NCBI GenBank assembly: GCA_913063265.1
Contig: CAJXZG010000029.1
Span: forward strand, 1 to 51,064
DNA: 51,064 bases
Reading direction: 5' to 3'
From: an uncultured Prolixibacteraceae bacterium
Lineage (GTDB): Bacteria > Bacteroidota > Bacteroidia > Bacteroidales > Prolixibacteraceae
Shown here: piece by piece, positions 8,838 to 18,055 of the stretch
Layout: each line of letters begins with the position of its first letter
Numbering within the stretch: position 1 is the first letter of the stretch
Translations under genes and position numbers: made by a program
The notes under the pieces: model-generated
What the model was told of the DNA's origin: nothing
The model's database searches: none
The model's input: the letters and a program-made list of their open reading frames with translations, nothing else

Positions 8838-11411
8838 CTAGAATAATCCAATTATTCTTCCATCAGGATAAAGAATTCCGACCACAATATTTGCATCTTT
8901 TTCCATCCCTTCATTGGCATTGTTATGATTACCTTCTTCCCAAACTACATAGGAAAAATCTTTGGCTCCTGCAGTTTCTACAAAACCTATATTGGATTTG
9001 TTTGAAATTGGATCAATAATTTTTTCACCTATCCAGACACCTTTCCGATAAGTATTGTAATAACCGCCCCAAGAAGTCATGTAAATATTGTCTTCATTAT
9101 CAATTCCAAGCTCTGGTTGCATTCTACTATAAACAAACAATTTTCGTCCATTATTTTGCCACACTCCATTTTTTTTTCGTTCTAAAAAATAGCCTTTGCC
9201 GGTTGAGATAAATGCTGTTCCTTCTAAATTGGCAATGATGTGCGGACCTTCGCCGCGCTCATCCATCACATCTTCACTTTTTTCCCAGGTAATTCCACCA
9301 TCCAATGATGTCCGATAAGTTACTTCCACATTTGGACCATGTCGTTGAACAAGATGAATCTGATCGTTTTTATCGATAAAAAAATCGGAATATACATGGT
9401 CGTTTGAGCCCATGTCGTTTTTATCCGGATCTGTTAAATCTGTCCATTCATTTTTTTCTTTCGAAAACATTTTCATTCCGATAAAACTGCCATTATTTCC
9501 ACCCCGATGAATCAGGCAAATATTGTCTTCCGAATCCATTGCCAACTCAGTATCGCGAGTACTTCCCGGAATACTTTTATGCCAATTTTCCCCATCAAAC
9601 CAGGCAAATTCTTTTCCGCAATAAACCGCAGGTAAGCCCTTACTATCCACCACAACATCCGGGTCAGATCGCTCCACGTATTCACATTCACATCCTACTT
9701 CAATTTCATTGCTCCAGGTTTTTGTGCTTGCATCATATTTTTTATACCGAAGTCCGTTGCGATGATAAACCAGATGTATATTTCCATCATTATCCACAGC
9801 CAAATCAGGGAAATGCCCTGTCGCAACAATTTCAGGTTTTGGTGCCCAGGCATGAAAAATCCAATCATCACCATCTTTAGGGGCGTTAATATAGCTTCGT
9901 TCTTTTAATGTTTTTCCCTTTCTGATATCCTCAGAATTTTGCGCATTTATCCACTCTGTTTCAAAAGGGTAGGGGAAGTCGAGATGAATTTCGTCTTTCG
10001 AGACAGTATCCATATAAACGTAGTATTCCACGCCTTCGTTAGCCAGACAAAATGAATTATCTCTCATTACATCCTGACGGGTGGTCATTTGATGGAAAGG
10101 AATGGTTTCAAACCAATCCCAAACTTTATGGACCACATCGTGTTGCTTCTGATGCAAATCATCAAAATTTAGAGTTCCCGTAAAACCTGTTGATGAATTG
10201 CCATTCATGTCGGCAAAATTTAAAGTGGATCCTGAGAACAGAATTGTATAGGTATTTTTCCTTAAATCTTCGTTAGAATATTGTGGGTGCCATTTGTTAC
10301 CAAACCATAATGTTTCCTGCGCATAACAAGGCTTTTGTGTATGATGATTCATCAATAATCCAGAGAATAACTTTAACCGGTCTTTGGTGGTTGGCCCCTG
10401 TAAAGTACTCATGTCGTACCAGTCAAAATTGATAAAAGGATCGCCAAACTGGGTTGCACGTTTTTCGTTATGAACGGTAAGAATATGATTATGAACATCC
10501 ATCTCTTTAATCAATTGCCCAAGCCGATCTAATTCAACCTTATTCATCGAACTCTTGTATTGTTCCGGATATTCGCGCCAGAATGGCTCCGGGCCAGCAA
10601 CGTTTAGAATGATATTAGGATAATGCCCAATGCGAGCCAAAGTGTATTTAATATATAAATCCTGTTCACTTTCTTCCGTGGGCCATTCACCACGGGCACC
10701 AAAGAAACCTGCAAAAGGAAATACGGTAATATCTCTTTGATGAAGGTCGTCCAATATTGCTTCCATTTTTTTATATTCATCAACATTCAAGGGCCAAAGA
10801 GTAGGAATATCCCAACCTTCTCCGCGCGATTTTTCGTAGCGTTTGGTGTAATGACTGGCAATAGAGAGCATATTATAATTATTCTCCTGAAACCAATCTA
10901 GAAACTTAGTTCGCTTATTTCCGTCTTCATTATCAAAAGCGTCATCCCAGTTTTCTGCGAAAAACCTGTCACCTACATGAAAACTGCGAAACAAGGTTTT
11001 GGGCTCATTTCCCTTTCCCAGCCAAAACGGATTAAACCTGTTCTTTTGAACCAATCCAGGATTATTGGAACCAATACACATAAATGCACCTTTATGTTTT
11101 GTTGTATCATCAGAAAAAGTTGCGACATAATCCCAACGACCATGTTCATTGGGAGAAAAACGGAATTTCCAAACTCCGTTTCCATCATAAAATCCATAAT
11201 GTTGAAAGTATTCCCCGTTTTGATGTTTTATCTGAACCGTCAATTCCACATCGCGAAATGGATCGTTATAATTCTTGTTGTTAATTACACTGAATTCAAA
11301 CTTCTGAAAGATTTCAACTTTTTCCAGGTTTTTGTTAGGGTTATGGTGTTGGGCAAAAAGAAAACATGTATTCAATAAAAGAACAGCGATTACTAGAATT
11401 TTGAATTTCAT
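8838..11411 (-). CDS. secreted DUF5060/apiosidase-like glycosidase fused to a beta-propeller
   Basis: 857 residues with a Sec signal (MKFKILVIAVLLLNTCFLFA). Domains in order: a DUF5060 beta-sandwich (about 30-105); a DUF4038/apiosidase-like TIM barrel (about 120-440) beginning NPFWLGKGNEPKTLFRSFHV, with an acid/base candidate in NVAGPEPF and a nucleophile candidate in CYAQETLWF; a small beta domain of the putative collagen-binding type (about 455-530); and a C-terminal repeat region (about 540-857) with DNDGNIHLVYHRNG, DSEDNICLIHRG, DKNDQIHLVQRHG and DNEDNIYMTSWGG, i.e. a sialidase/BNR-like propeller. It probably cleaves or binds a plant or algal polysaccharide outside the cell. It lies about 40 bp after the next glycosidase gene on the same strand, so the two likely share an operon. 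Confidence 0.8.
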   Translation of the reverse strand: MKFKILVIAVLLLNTCFLFAQHHNPNKNLEKVEIFQKFEFSVINNKNYNDPFRDVELTVQIKHQNGEYFQHYGFYDGNGVWKFRFSPNEHGRWDYVATFSDDTTKHKGAFMCIGSNNPGLVQKNRFNPFWLGKGNEPKTLFRSFHVGDRFFAENWDDAFDNEDGNKRTKFLDWFQENNYNMLSIASHYTKRYEKSRGEGWDIPTLWPLNVDEYKKMEAILDDLHQRDITVFPFAGFFGARGEWPTEESEQDLYIKYTLARIGHYPNIILNVAGPEPFWREYPEQYKSSMNKVELDRLGQLIKEMDVHNHILTVHNEKRATQFGDPFINFDWYDMSTLQGPTTKDRLKLFSGLLMNHHTQKPCYAQETLWFGNKWHPQYSNEDLRKNTYTILFSGSTLNFADMNGNSSTGFTGTLNFDDLHQKQHDVVHKVWDWFETIPFHQMTTRQDVMRDNSFCLANEGVEYYVYMDTVSKDEIHLDFPYPFETEWINAQNSEDIRKGKTLKERSYINAPKDGDDWIFHAWAPKPEIVATGHFPDLAVDNDGNIHLVYHRNGLRYKKYDASTKTWSNEIEVGCECEYVERSDPDVVVDSKGLPAVYCGKEFAWFDGENWHKSIPGSTRDTELAMDSEDNICLIHRGGNNGSFIGMKMFSKEKNEWTDLTDPDKNDMGSNDHVYSDFFIDKNDQIHLVQRHGPNVEVTYRTSLDGGITWEKSEDVMDERGEGPHIIANLEGTAFISTGKGYFLERKKNGVWQNNGRKLFVYSRMQPELGIDNEDNIYMTSWGGYYNTYRKGVWIGEKIIDPISNKSNIGFVETAGAKDFSYVVWEEGNHNNANEGMEKDANIVVGILYPDGRIIGLF

Positions 11412-11449
11412 TTTTAAAAGTTTAGAGTTTTGGTTGAGATTTAGTAATG

Positions 11450-13009
11450 CTAAAATTTTAAAACAGGTACAAATTTGCTTTCTTCCATTTTTCCTTCCGG
11501 AATAAATTCCTCATCCAAAGTCAACAAAATCTGATCGCATCTGAACCCATCATCACGGCCAAATAAATGAATGGTATGTGTTCCTTTACTTAATTCAATT
11601 TTTGGAGGTTTGGAACTTTCTTTATGTTTATTTTCCCAAACCCATTGCTTGTGAGGCCTGAAACCGGACATGTTTGTTCCCCCTGCATTTTTCACAAAGT
11701 TATCATCGGCAACTATATGGCAACCATTTGATTCTCCGCCAATTGAATAACCACGCACCCAAATGTTATAAATTCCGGCCTTATTAATTTTTACTTTCCA
11801 AACCAACTCGGGGCCACTGCCATCGCGTGGAGAATGTGGCGCTTTTTCGCAGGTTTCACAGCGGTGGTCAGGGAAGTTGGCAACATAAGCTTCGCCAGAA
11901 AATCCTATTTTTTCTTTTTCAACTTTCCATTCGTGAATTGGCATGTGGTATTCATGCTTACGGCTATATTTTTTCTGAAAGGATTCTGCTTCAAGACAAA
12001 GAATACCATCCTTTTCTTCGTAGTAACCCAATACATTTTTTGGTGGTGGGTTGTATGGCCCAACCAAACCTTTTAATGCTTCCAACCACCAGCGAACTCC
12101 CGGATTTTCAAGCGATCCATCTCCTCCGGGATTGGCATTTGGCCCATTTGGTGCAACACATTGTAACCAGGTTGAAGCCAGCATGTATCCGAAACCTAAA
12201 TCAAAATGTTGCCTGGTAAGTTCAATCTGGTTATTTTTCATTTCTTCTGAATAAACTCCGATGTTGATGTAATTTTCCAGAGGGGGTTTTTTACTGTATT
12301 TTCCCCAGTAGCCGCCGGGGGCATTCGAAGGAGTAGCTTCAGAGTCGATATATGGTTTTCCTTTTACCTGTTTGCTAAAGTGGATGGCCAAATCGGCTTC
12401 TTTGGGTGGAAAATCTTTGTTATTGGTAGCGACAAAAAATGTTGGATCTATAGCTTTTGCAGCTCGTACTAATTCGGCATTATCAAAGCCCGCACCTCTT
12501 TTTGCCATACCTTCGTTATCTACATCAATAAATACATTCCTGAAATTATTTTCACTTAACCAATGTACTGTTTTGGCAATAGCCTTATTGGCCTCGTTTT
12601 GTGTCCATGATTCCCATTTGGCAGTTGAACCACCCCAGTATAAACAACCCACCAAAACTATCATTCCTTTGCTGTCAGCGGCTTTTATTATTTTAGCCAG
12701 GCGGTTAGCATAAATAGGATTTAGACTGGCATCTTCCAAATATCCTTTAAAATTGCCATAACGCGAACCCATTATAAATACACTCACGGTATTTACTCCA
12801 TACGATTTGTATTCATCTAAATGGGCAATTAAATCGTTTGTAGTTTCCTCCGAAATCAATGCGTTCGAGCATCGTAATCCGGTGATTAAAATTTCCTTAT
12901 TATTCAGATAGGTACGGCCGTTGTTTACAGTGAAAATATAATCAGTTGAAAATACATTCTGAGATATAAAAAGTATTAACAAAGTAAAGTAGAGAAATTT
13001 TAGGTTCAT
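11450..13009 (-). CDS. secreted clan GH-A glycosidase with C-terminal carbohydrate-binding domain
   Basis: 519 residues with signal peptide MNLKFLYFTLLILFISQNVFS. The TIM barrel (about 25-335) carries the two clan GH-A glutamates: Glu166 in DVDNEG (acid/base) and Glu224 in YIDSEATP (nucleophile). Residues about 355-505 form a CBM6/CBM35-like beta-sandwich: LCLEAESF, ELVWKVKINKAGIYNIWVRG and FRCDQILLTLDEE, with a Cys-rich CETCEKAP insert. The subfamily is not recognisable from sequence alone. The gene is upstream of, and probably co-transcribed with, the DUF5060 glycosidase. No SusC/SusD pair is nearby, so this is not a classical polysaccharide-utilisation locus. Confidence 0.75.
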   Translation of the reverse strand: MNLKFLYFTLLILFISQNVFSTDYIFTVNNGRTYLNNKEILITGLRCSNALISEETTNDLIAHLDEYKSYGVNTVSVFIMGSRYGNFKGYLEDASLNPIYANRLAKIIKAADSKGMIVLVGCLYWGGSTAKWESWTQNEANKAIAKTVHWLSENNFRNVFIDVDNEGMAKRGAGFDNAELVRAAKAIDPTFFVATNNKDFPPKEADLAIHFSKQVKGKPYIDSEATPSNAPGGYWGKYSKKPPLENYINIGVYSEEMKNNQIELTRQHFDLGFGYMLASTWLQCVAPNGPNANPGGDGSLENPGVRWWLEALKGLVGPYNPPPKNVLGYYEEKDGILCLEAESFQKKYSRKHEYHMPIHEWKVEKEKIGFSGEAYVANFPDHRCETCEKAPHSPRDGSGPELVWKVKINKAGIYNIWVRGYSIGGESNGCHIVADDNFVKNAGGTNMSGFRPHKQWVWENKHKESSKPPKIELSKGTHTIHLFGRDDGFRCDQILLTLDEEFIPEGKMEESKFVPVLKF

Positions 13010-13113
13010 TGAATTCGGTTTAGTTAATAATGTGCAAATTACTTTTTTTGCTTAATCAATCAAAACCAAAAAATTTTAACGTAACTATTTAAATGTATTT
13101 TTTAATCATTGAC

Positions 13114-14652
13114 TTATGCACCCCAGCTTTCACGGTCTAAACTTCTGTAATGAATGGCTTCTGAAAGATGATGAGCATGAACATTTTCTTCACCCTCCAA
13201 ATCGGCAATTGTACGTGAAACTTTTAGTATCCTGTCGTAGGCTCTTGCAGAAAGACCCAGTCTTTCCATTGCATTTCGGATCAGTTCGTTACTTTCTTCA
13301 TCCAGCACCACGTGTTTTTTTATCAGTTTCGAAGTCATTTGTGCATTGGAGTAAATCCCTTTTTGTTCCTCAAATCGTTCTTCCTGAATTTTCCGGGCAG
13401 CCATTACTCGCTGTCGCACATCCTCGCTGGTTTCAGATGAATTCAATTCCGCCAACTCTTTAAAGGGAACCGGAACAACTTCAAGATGAATATCGATGCG
13501 GTCGAGTAGAGGGCCCGAGATTTTATTCAGGTATTTTTGCACAATACCCGGACCACAAACACAATCTTTTGTCGGATGATTGTAATAGCCGCATGGACAT
13601 GGATTCATAGAAGCCGCCAGCATAAAAGAAGCCGGATATTCTACCGTAAATTTTGCCCGTGAAATGGTAATTGTCCTGTCTTCCAGAGGTTGACGCATCA
13701 CTTCCAAAACTGTTCTTTTAAATTCAGGTAGTTCATCAAGGAAAAGAACACCATTGTGTGCCAAGGATATTTCTCCCGGTTGTGGGTAATTTCCTCCTCC
13801 TACCAGGGCTACGTCCGAAATTGTATGGTGTGGACTTCTGAAAGGGCGCAGGGTCATTAATGAAGTTTCTTTGTCAATGTTGCCGGAAACGGAATGGATT
13901 TTAGTAGTTTCCAAAGCTTCTTTTAATGTAAAGGGAGGAAGAATTCCGGGAATTCGTTTGGCTAACATGGTTTTTCCTGCTCCGGGCGGGCCAACCAAAA
14001 TAATGTTATGTCCTCCGGCTGCTGAAATTTCCAAAGCACGTTTTACATTTTCCTGTCCTTTTACATCGGCAAAATCCAAAGCAGCGTTAGTAGCCTGGGC
14101 ATAAAACTCAGCTCTGGTATCTATTGTCGTTTGTTCAATACAATCTTCTCCGTTTAAAAAGTCGATAACCTCGCTAATATTTTCAGCGCCATAAACTTTT
14201 AAAGTATCAACAACAGCAGCCTCGCGAACATTTTGTTTTGGAAGAATAAAACCTTCAAAACCTTCTTTGCGTGCATTTATGGCAATGGGGAGGGCCCCCT
14301 TAATGGGTTGCAAAGTACCATCCAAACTTAATTCCCCCATCAAAACATATTTCGAAAGTTTATCTGAATTTATTTGGTTCGATGCTGCCAGAATACCTGC
14401 TGCAAGCGGCAGATCGTATGCCGATCCTTCTTTTCGAATATCAGCAGGAGCCATGTTAATAATGATTTTGTATCGCGGCCACTTGTAAGCGTTTAGCCTG
14501 AGAGCCGATTCTATTCTTTGCTGACTTTCTTTTACTGCACTGTCGGGCAGGCCAACCAGCATAAATTTAATACCGTTGGTAACATCTACTTCAATGGTTA
14601 TGGTGGTTGCATCAATTCCGAATACTGCGCTTCCGAAGGTTTTGACTAACAT
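13114..14652 (-). CDS. YifB/ComM-type magnesium-chelatase-like AAA+ ATPase
   Basis: 512 residues, the standard length for this family, whose best studied member (ComM) promotes branch migration during natural transformation. The N-terminal Lon-protease-like fold covers about 1-180 (KTFGSAVFGIDATTITIEVDV). Then come Walker A GPPGAGKTMLAKRIPG, Walker B region GVLFLDELPEFKRTVLEVMR, the zinc-binding cysteines in NPCPCGYYNHPTKDCVCGPG and the arginine-rich sensor GPLLDRIDIHLEV. The C-terminal Mg-chelatase domain ends in LSARAYDRILKVSRTIADLEG. It is a single gene between glycosidase genes with no operon partners. Function in DNA recombination is inferred from the family. Confidence 0.95.
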   Translation of the reverse strand: MLVKTFGSAVFGIDATTITIEVDVTNGIKFMLVGLPDSAVKESQQRIESALRLNAYKWPRYKIIINMAPADIRKEGSAYDLPLAAGILAASNQINSDKLSKYVLMGELSLDGTLQPIKGALPIAINARKEGFEGFILPKQNVREAAVVDTLKVYGAENISEVIDFLNGEDCIEQTTIDTRAEFYAQATNAALDFADVKGQENVKRALEISAAGGHNIILVGPPGAGKTMLAKRIPGILPPFTLKEALETTKIHSVSGNIDKETSLMTLRPFRSPHHTISDVALVGGGNYPQPGEISLAHNGVLFLDELPEFKRTVLEVMRQPLEDRTITISRAKFTVEYPASFMLAASMNPCPCGYYNHPTKDCVCGPGIVQKYLNKISGPLLDRIDIHLEVVPVPFKELAELNSSETSEDVRQRVMAARKIQEERFEEQKGIYSNAQMTSKLIKKHVVLDEESNELIRNAMERLGLSARAYDRILKVSRTIADLEGEENVHAHHLSEAIHYRSLDRESWGA

Positions 14653-14761
14653 ATATTTGGGTGTTTATTTGAGAAATTAAATTTATCAAAATAAACTGAA
14701 ATGTAAAACAGTAAACAGAACTTATGATATATTAATCAGCAATTATTTATTAAAGGAAAAA

Positions 14762-16552
14762 CTATTTCACCAAAAATTTACTTGTAAAACTACCTTTAAT
14801 CCCCTTAACCGATAATAAATACATGCCTGAACGTAATCCCCGGATATCAATCTGAGTTGCTTTATTTGGAGATACTTCAACATCAAAAGTTCTGATATTA
14901 CGTCCGGCAATATCCCATATTTCTATTTTAGAGAGACCGCTAATGTTTCTGGCATTTACGTATAATATATCTTTAGCCGGAACAGGGTAGATTTTAAAAG
15001 ATTTTTGATCAGAAAATTCAGTAGTTTGTGTGGTTGCCGATTTGGTCAAAGCATTTAACATCTCACGATCAAGCTGGTAGCCCTGATAGTTTTCATATTC
15101 ACAGTCCTGACGGCCACTATTTAGAATTCCAAAACCACCTGAAAGGTTCCATAATGCCCAGCCCAGGTTGTTTTCTCTGAAAAAAGCCGATAAATCAGTA
15201 AGAAAATCAACAGCTACTTTATGCGGAGTCTGATTATAAACTCCAAATTCCTGAACCATAATCGGGATATTATACAAATTAGCAGTTTCAACAGTTTCCT
15301 TATAGTTTTCGAATGGAGAAAGTTCGTTACCGGCTGATGTTTTTAGTTTTCCGTTTTCATCCAATTTATAGGAAGTTTGTTTTTTACCCCAGGAATTATC
15401 AGATAAATTCAAAGTTAATTCATTTTCCCCTTTTTTAATTGTAATTGAATTGATGGTCATCCAGTCTCCGGCAGTATTCTCAAAAGAAATACGAGTAGCG
15501 TTCGCGGATAAAATTACTGAATAATCTTTATTTGAAATATTCTGATACCCCCATTCGGTTTCCACAATTTTTGTAAAATCATCTCCTAAATCAGGGCCGC
15601 AAACAAACCTTTTTGAAAGGATGGTTTTTGTTCCGGCTTTAATATTTAAGGTCGATTCAATTGAAACCTGATTTACGTTTACAATAATTTCGGTTCCTGT
15701 TTCGAAATTACCTTCAAAAACCAATGGGCTTTTGTATTCGTTTTTCCATGTGCCATAAAGGTAGTTGGAAATCGCAAGCATTGGCCATTGTGGCAGAGAC
15801 CAGTCAGAGGACCCATTTACCCAGCTTGCTTTGTAATGTGTAAGTTGAAAAGGATCATAACTATGGATTGCCTGAGCAATGTTGGGTTTATCTTTCAAAG
15901 ACATAAGCAGACCTCTGCCAAATCCCAATCCATCTATAAAAATTACCCTATTGGGAGTAATGTCATGAATTGCTTTAACAGCCATATTCATCACTCCAAC
16001 ATAAATTTCTTCTTCCACATCGTGAGGTTCATTCACAAGGTTAAAACTCAATCTGTCCGATGAAATTTCCTTGTATCTTTCTGCAAACATTTGCCAATGG
16101 TTTACAAAAGTGTTTTGTGCAGTAGTGTCTGTCCAAAGGTCAAGTTGATGATGAACCGGTAAATTGGCTGTTTCGTTAACACAATATCCGGGAGCACGAT
16201 GCAGGTTAATACAAATATGAACATTGTATTTGTTTCCCCACTCTATTACCTGGTCGATTTTTGCCAGTTGCGATTCAACAAAATAGTTCCAGTTGTTCGT
16301 TAGTGTGTAAGTTCTGTAGTCTAACGGGAGTCGAACAAAATTGAATCCCAGTTCTTCAATAATTATAAATTCTTTTTCAGAAAATCCTTTGTTGCTGTAC
16401 GAAACATCAAATTTACCCAAAAGGTTAAAGCCTTTCTGTTGAGAGCAAAATTCTTTTAAATCTGAAACAGGTTCGCCAGGTTGTGCGAACGAATTTAGGT
16501 TTATACCTAAAATTCCAAAAAGAACCAGCAGTATTATTTTACGTGAATTCAT
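14762..16552 (-). CDS. secreted GH5 family enzyme with internal beta-rich insertion and T9SS sorting domain
   Basis: 596 residues from ATG 16552 (ATG 16561 would add three residues). Signal peptide ends at NSFAQ. The catalytic GH5 barrel has NLVNEPHD (acid/base Glu about 175) and IMVQEFGVYN (nucleophile Glu about 435). Between them, roughly residues 275-405 form an extra beta-rich domain (from EYKSPLVFEGNF to GKKQTSYKLDENGKL), so the two catalytic glutamates are about 260 residues apart, far more than usual. The last 80 residues (KIYPVPAKDILYVNAR to GMYLLSVKG, ending FTSKFLVK) are a type A sorting domain of the type IX secretion system. It likely is an endoglucanase or mannanase on the cell surface; the substrate is not determined. 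Confidence 0.85.
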   Translation of the reverse strand: MNSRKIILLVLFGILGINLNSFAQPGEPVSDLKEFCSQQKGFNLLGKFDVSYSNKGFSEKEFIIIEELGFNFVRLPLDYRTYTLTNNWNYFVESQLAKIDQVIEWGNKYNVHICINLHRAPGYCVNETANLPVHHQLDLWTDTTAQNTFVNHWQMFAERYKEISSDRLSFNLVNEPHDVEEEIYVGVMNMAVKAIHDITPNRVIFIDGLGFGRGLLMSLKDKPNIAQAIHSYDPFQLTHYKASWVNGSSDWSLPQWPMLAISNYLYGTWKNEYKSPLVFEGNFETGTEIIVNVNQVSIESTLNIKAGTKTILSKRFVCGPDLGDDFTKIVETEWGYQNISNKDYSVILSANATRISFENTAGDWMTINSITIKKGENELTLNLSDNSWGKKQTSYKLDENGKLKTSAGNELSPFENYKETVETANLYNIPIMVQEFGVYNQTPHKVAVDFLTDLSAFFRENNLGWALWNLSGGFGILNSGRQDCEYENYQGYQLDREMLNALTKSATTQTTEFSDQKSFKIYPVPAKDILYVNARNISGLSKIEIWDIAGRNIRTFDVEVSPNKATQIDIRGLRSGMYLLSVKGIKGSFTSKFLVK

Positions 16553-16677
16553 TGCGTCCATAATATTGTTGTTTTTTGGTTACTAAATACACAAATATTT
16601 CAATAAGAAATATTTTTTAGGGTTTGTAAAGAAAGGTATAAAGTTAAATACTTTGTTTTAAAAATGCAATTAATTGA

Positions 16678-17607
16678 TTAATAGAGCTTTTTGCGTTTAA
16701 TCAAAAAAGAAAGTAAAACCTCTTTAAAATCCTTGTTAATATCCGCTTCAGCGAGGTCGATTTGATATTGTCCACATTTCACTTTTAAATCTTCGAAATA
16801 TGAATTTACTGTTGAAACGTAATGGTTTTTAACTTCAGAAGGATTGAATTTAACTGTTTGTCCGCTTTCCAAGTCAACAAATTTATGAGGACGGTTGCTG
16901 TATTTAAATTCTCTTTCCAAAGTATGGTCGGTTACATGGAATAGAATAACCTCGTGTTTATTATACCTCAAATGCTGAAGTGCAGAAAAAAGTTCTTCGC
17001 TTTTCTGATTATCCAGCATATCGCTAAAAATAATTACCAAAGAGCGTTTATGAATGTTTTCAGCTATTTCGTGAAGAACATCAGTGGTATTTGTGTTTTT
17101 TCTAAGGTGAGCATTTTCAGGTTTAATTAATTCTGAAAGTTTTCCATACATTAATTCAGCATTTACTGATGAAATTCTGGGGCTGGTATGAAATTCTATT
17201 TTGTCAGAAAACAATGTTAATCCAACGGCATCCCTCTGTTTGCGCATCAGGTAGATAAGAGCCGCAGCTGTATAAACTGAAAAAGCGAGTTTGTTTTGTA
17301 AGTGTTTACTTCCTTTTGAAAAGGGAAAAAGCATTGAAGAAGAAGTATCAATAACCAATTGACAACGAAGATTGGTTTCCTCTTCATACTGTTTAACAAA
17401 CAATTTATCTGTACGTGCAAAAAGTTTCCAGTCGATATGTTTGGTGGATTCTCCCTGGTTGTATAAACGGTGTTCGGCAAATTCGACAGAGAAACCATGA
17501 AAAGGACTCCTGTGTAATCCGGTTATAAATCCTTCAACAACCTCATGTGCAATCAATCCAAGGTTGTCAAACTGGTGGAATTCTTCTATGTCGAAAATGT
17601 TCTTCAT
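16678..17607 (-). CDS. DUF58 domain protein (von Willebrand A-like)
   Basis: 309 residues. The DUF58 signature lies at about 45-75: YNQGESTKHIDWKLFART, followed by a vWA-like fold starting LVIDTSSSMLF (metal-site DxSxS) and IIFSDMLDN. DUF58 proteins are usually encoded beside a MoxR-type AAA+ ATPase and take part in assembly or maturation of other proteins. Here no MoxR gene is adjacent; upstream on the same strand is thioredoxin, with palindromic repeat copy 2 in the gap. The partner ATPase must be elsewhere if the usual pairing holds. Confidence 0.85.
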   Translation of the reverse strand: MKNIFDIEEFHQFDNLGLIAHEVVEGFITGLHRSPFHGFSVEFAEHRLYNQGESTKHIDWKLFARTDKLFVKQYEEETNLRCQLVIDTSSSMLFPFSKGSKHLQNKLAFSVYTAAALIYLMRKQRDAVGLTLFSDKIEFHTSPRISSVNAELMYGKLSELIKPENAHLRKNTNTTDVLHEIAENIHKRSLVIIFSDMLDNQKSEELFSALQHLRYNKHEVILFHVTDHTLEREFKYSNRPHKFVDLESGQTVKFNPSEVKNHYVSTVNSYFEDLKVKCGQYQIDLAEADINKDFKEVLLSFLIKRKKLY

Positions 17608-17620
17608 TCGTCAATAAAAT

Positions 17621-17667
17621 ATTCACCGGGTGACTAATTGTTATAACTCATAGCCACCCGGTGAATG
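17621..17667. repeat. double-palindrome repeat, copy 2
   Basis: Left arm ATTCACCGGGTGACTA (17621-17636) and right arm TAGCCACCCGGTGAAT are reverse complements with one A-C mismatch, which becomes a U-G wobble on the minus strand. It lies about 20 bp after the stop of trxA and 13 bp before DUF58 on the minus strand, so a minus-strand transcript would carry the hairpin. Same TTCACC-N-GGTGAA unit as copies 1 and 3. Confidence 0.85.
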
Positions 17668-17686
17668 AATTGTAAAGAAAACTTTT

Positions 17687-18004
17687 TTACAGGAGTGCAT
17701 CAAGTTTTGCTGTAAACGCTTGTTTTGGTCCTGCACCAACTTGTTTGTCAACTACTTCCCCGTTTTTAACAAATAATACAGTTGGAATATTTCTAATTCC
17801 GTATTTCATTGCTACATTTGGATTTGAGTCAACATCAACTTTTCCTATAACTGCTTTTCCTTCGTATTCCGCAGACATTTCTTCCACAATAGGAGCAATC
17901 ATACGACATGGTCCGCACCATACTGCCCAAAAGTCAATCATTACCGGTTTATCAGAATTTACTACTAATTCTTCGAAGTTCGCATCTGTTATTTCTAAAG
18001 CCAT
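17687..18004 (-). CDS. trxA: thioredoxin
   Basis: 105 residues, the standard thioredoxin length. The active site is FWAVWCGPCRMIAP with Cys-Gly-Pro-Cys at about 31-34, and the cis-proline motif is IRNIPTVLFVKNG. It keeps cytoplasmic protein thiols reduced. It lies downstream of dnaE on the same strand, 52 bp after the dnaE stop. A TAnnTTTG -7 box on the minus strand (18047-18054) lies right after the dnaE stop and suggests its own promoter. Confidence 0.97.
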   Translation of the reverse strand: MALEITDANFEELVVNSDKPVMIDFWAVWCGPCRMIAPIVEEMSAEYEGKAVIGKVDVDSNPNVAMKYGIRNIPTVLFVKNGEVVDKQVGAGPKQAFTAKLDALL

Positions 18005-18046
18005 AATTTTATATTTTTTGTTAATATTAATTCAAAATATTTTGTG

Positions 18047-18054
18047 CAAAATTA
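18047..18054 (-). promoter_or_regulatory. -7 box (TAATTTTG) upstream of trxA
   Basis: CAAAATTA on the plus strand is TAATTTTG on the minus strand, matching TAnnTTTG. It sits 43 bp upstream of the trxA start. No clear -33 TTTG was seen. Confidence 0.4.
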
Positions 18055-18055
18055 G

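Noticed and set aside
10977-12254. Several plus-strand ORFs of 60-133 codons within the two minus-strand glycosidase genes
   Set aside because: Antisense shadows of well supported glycosidases with no family features.
8838-16552. Classical polysaccharide-utilisation locus
   Set aside because: No SusC/SusD-like pair, hybrid sensor or anti-sigma pair is encoded in the region; only separate glycosidases.
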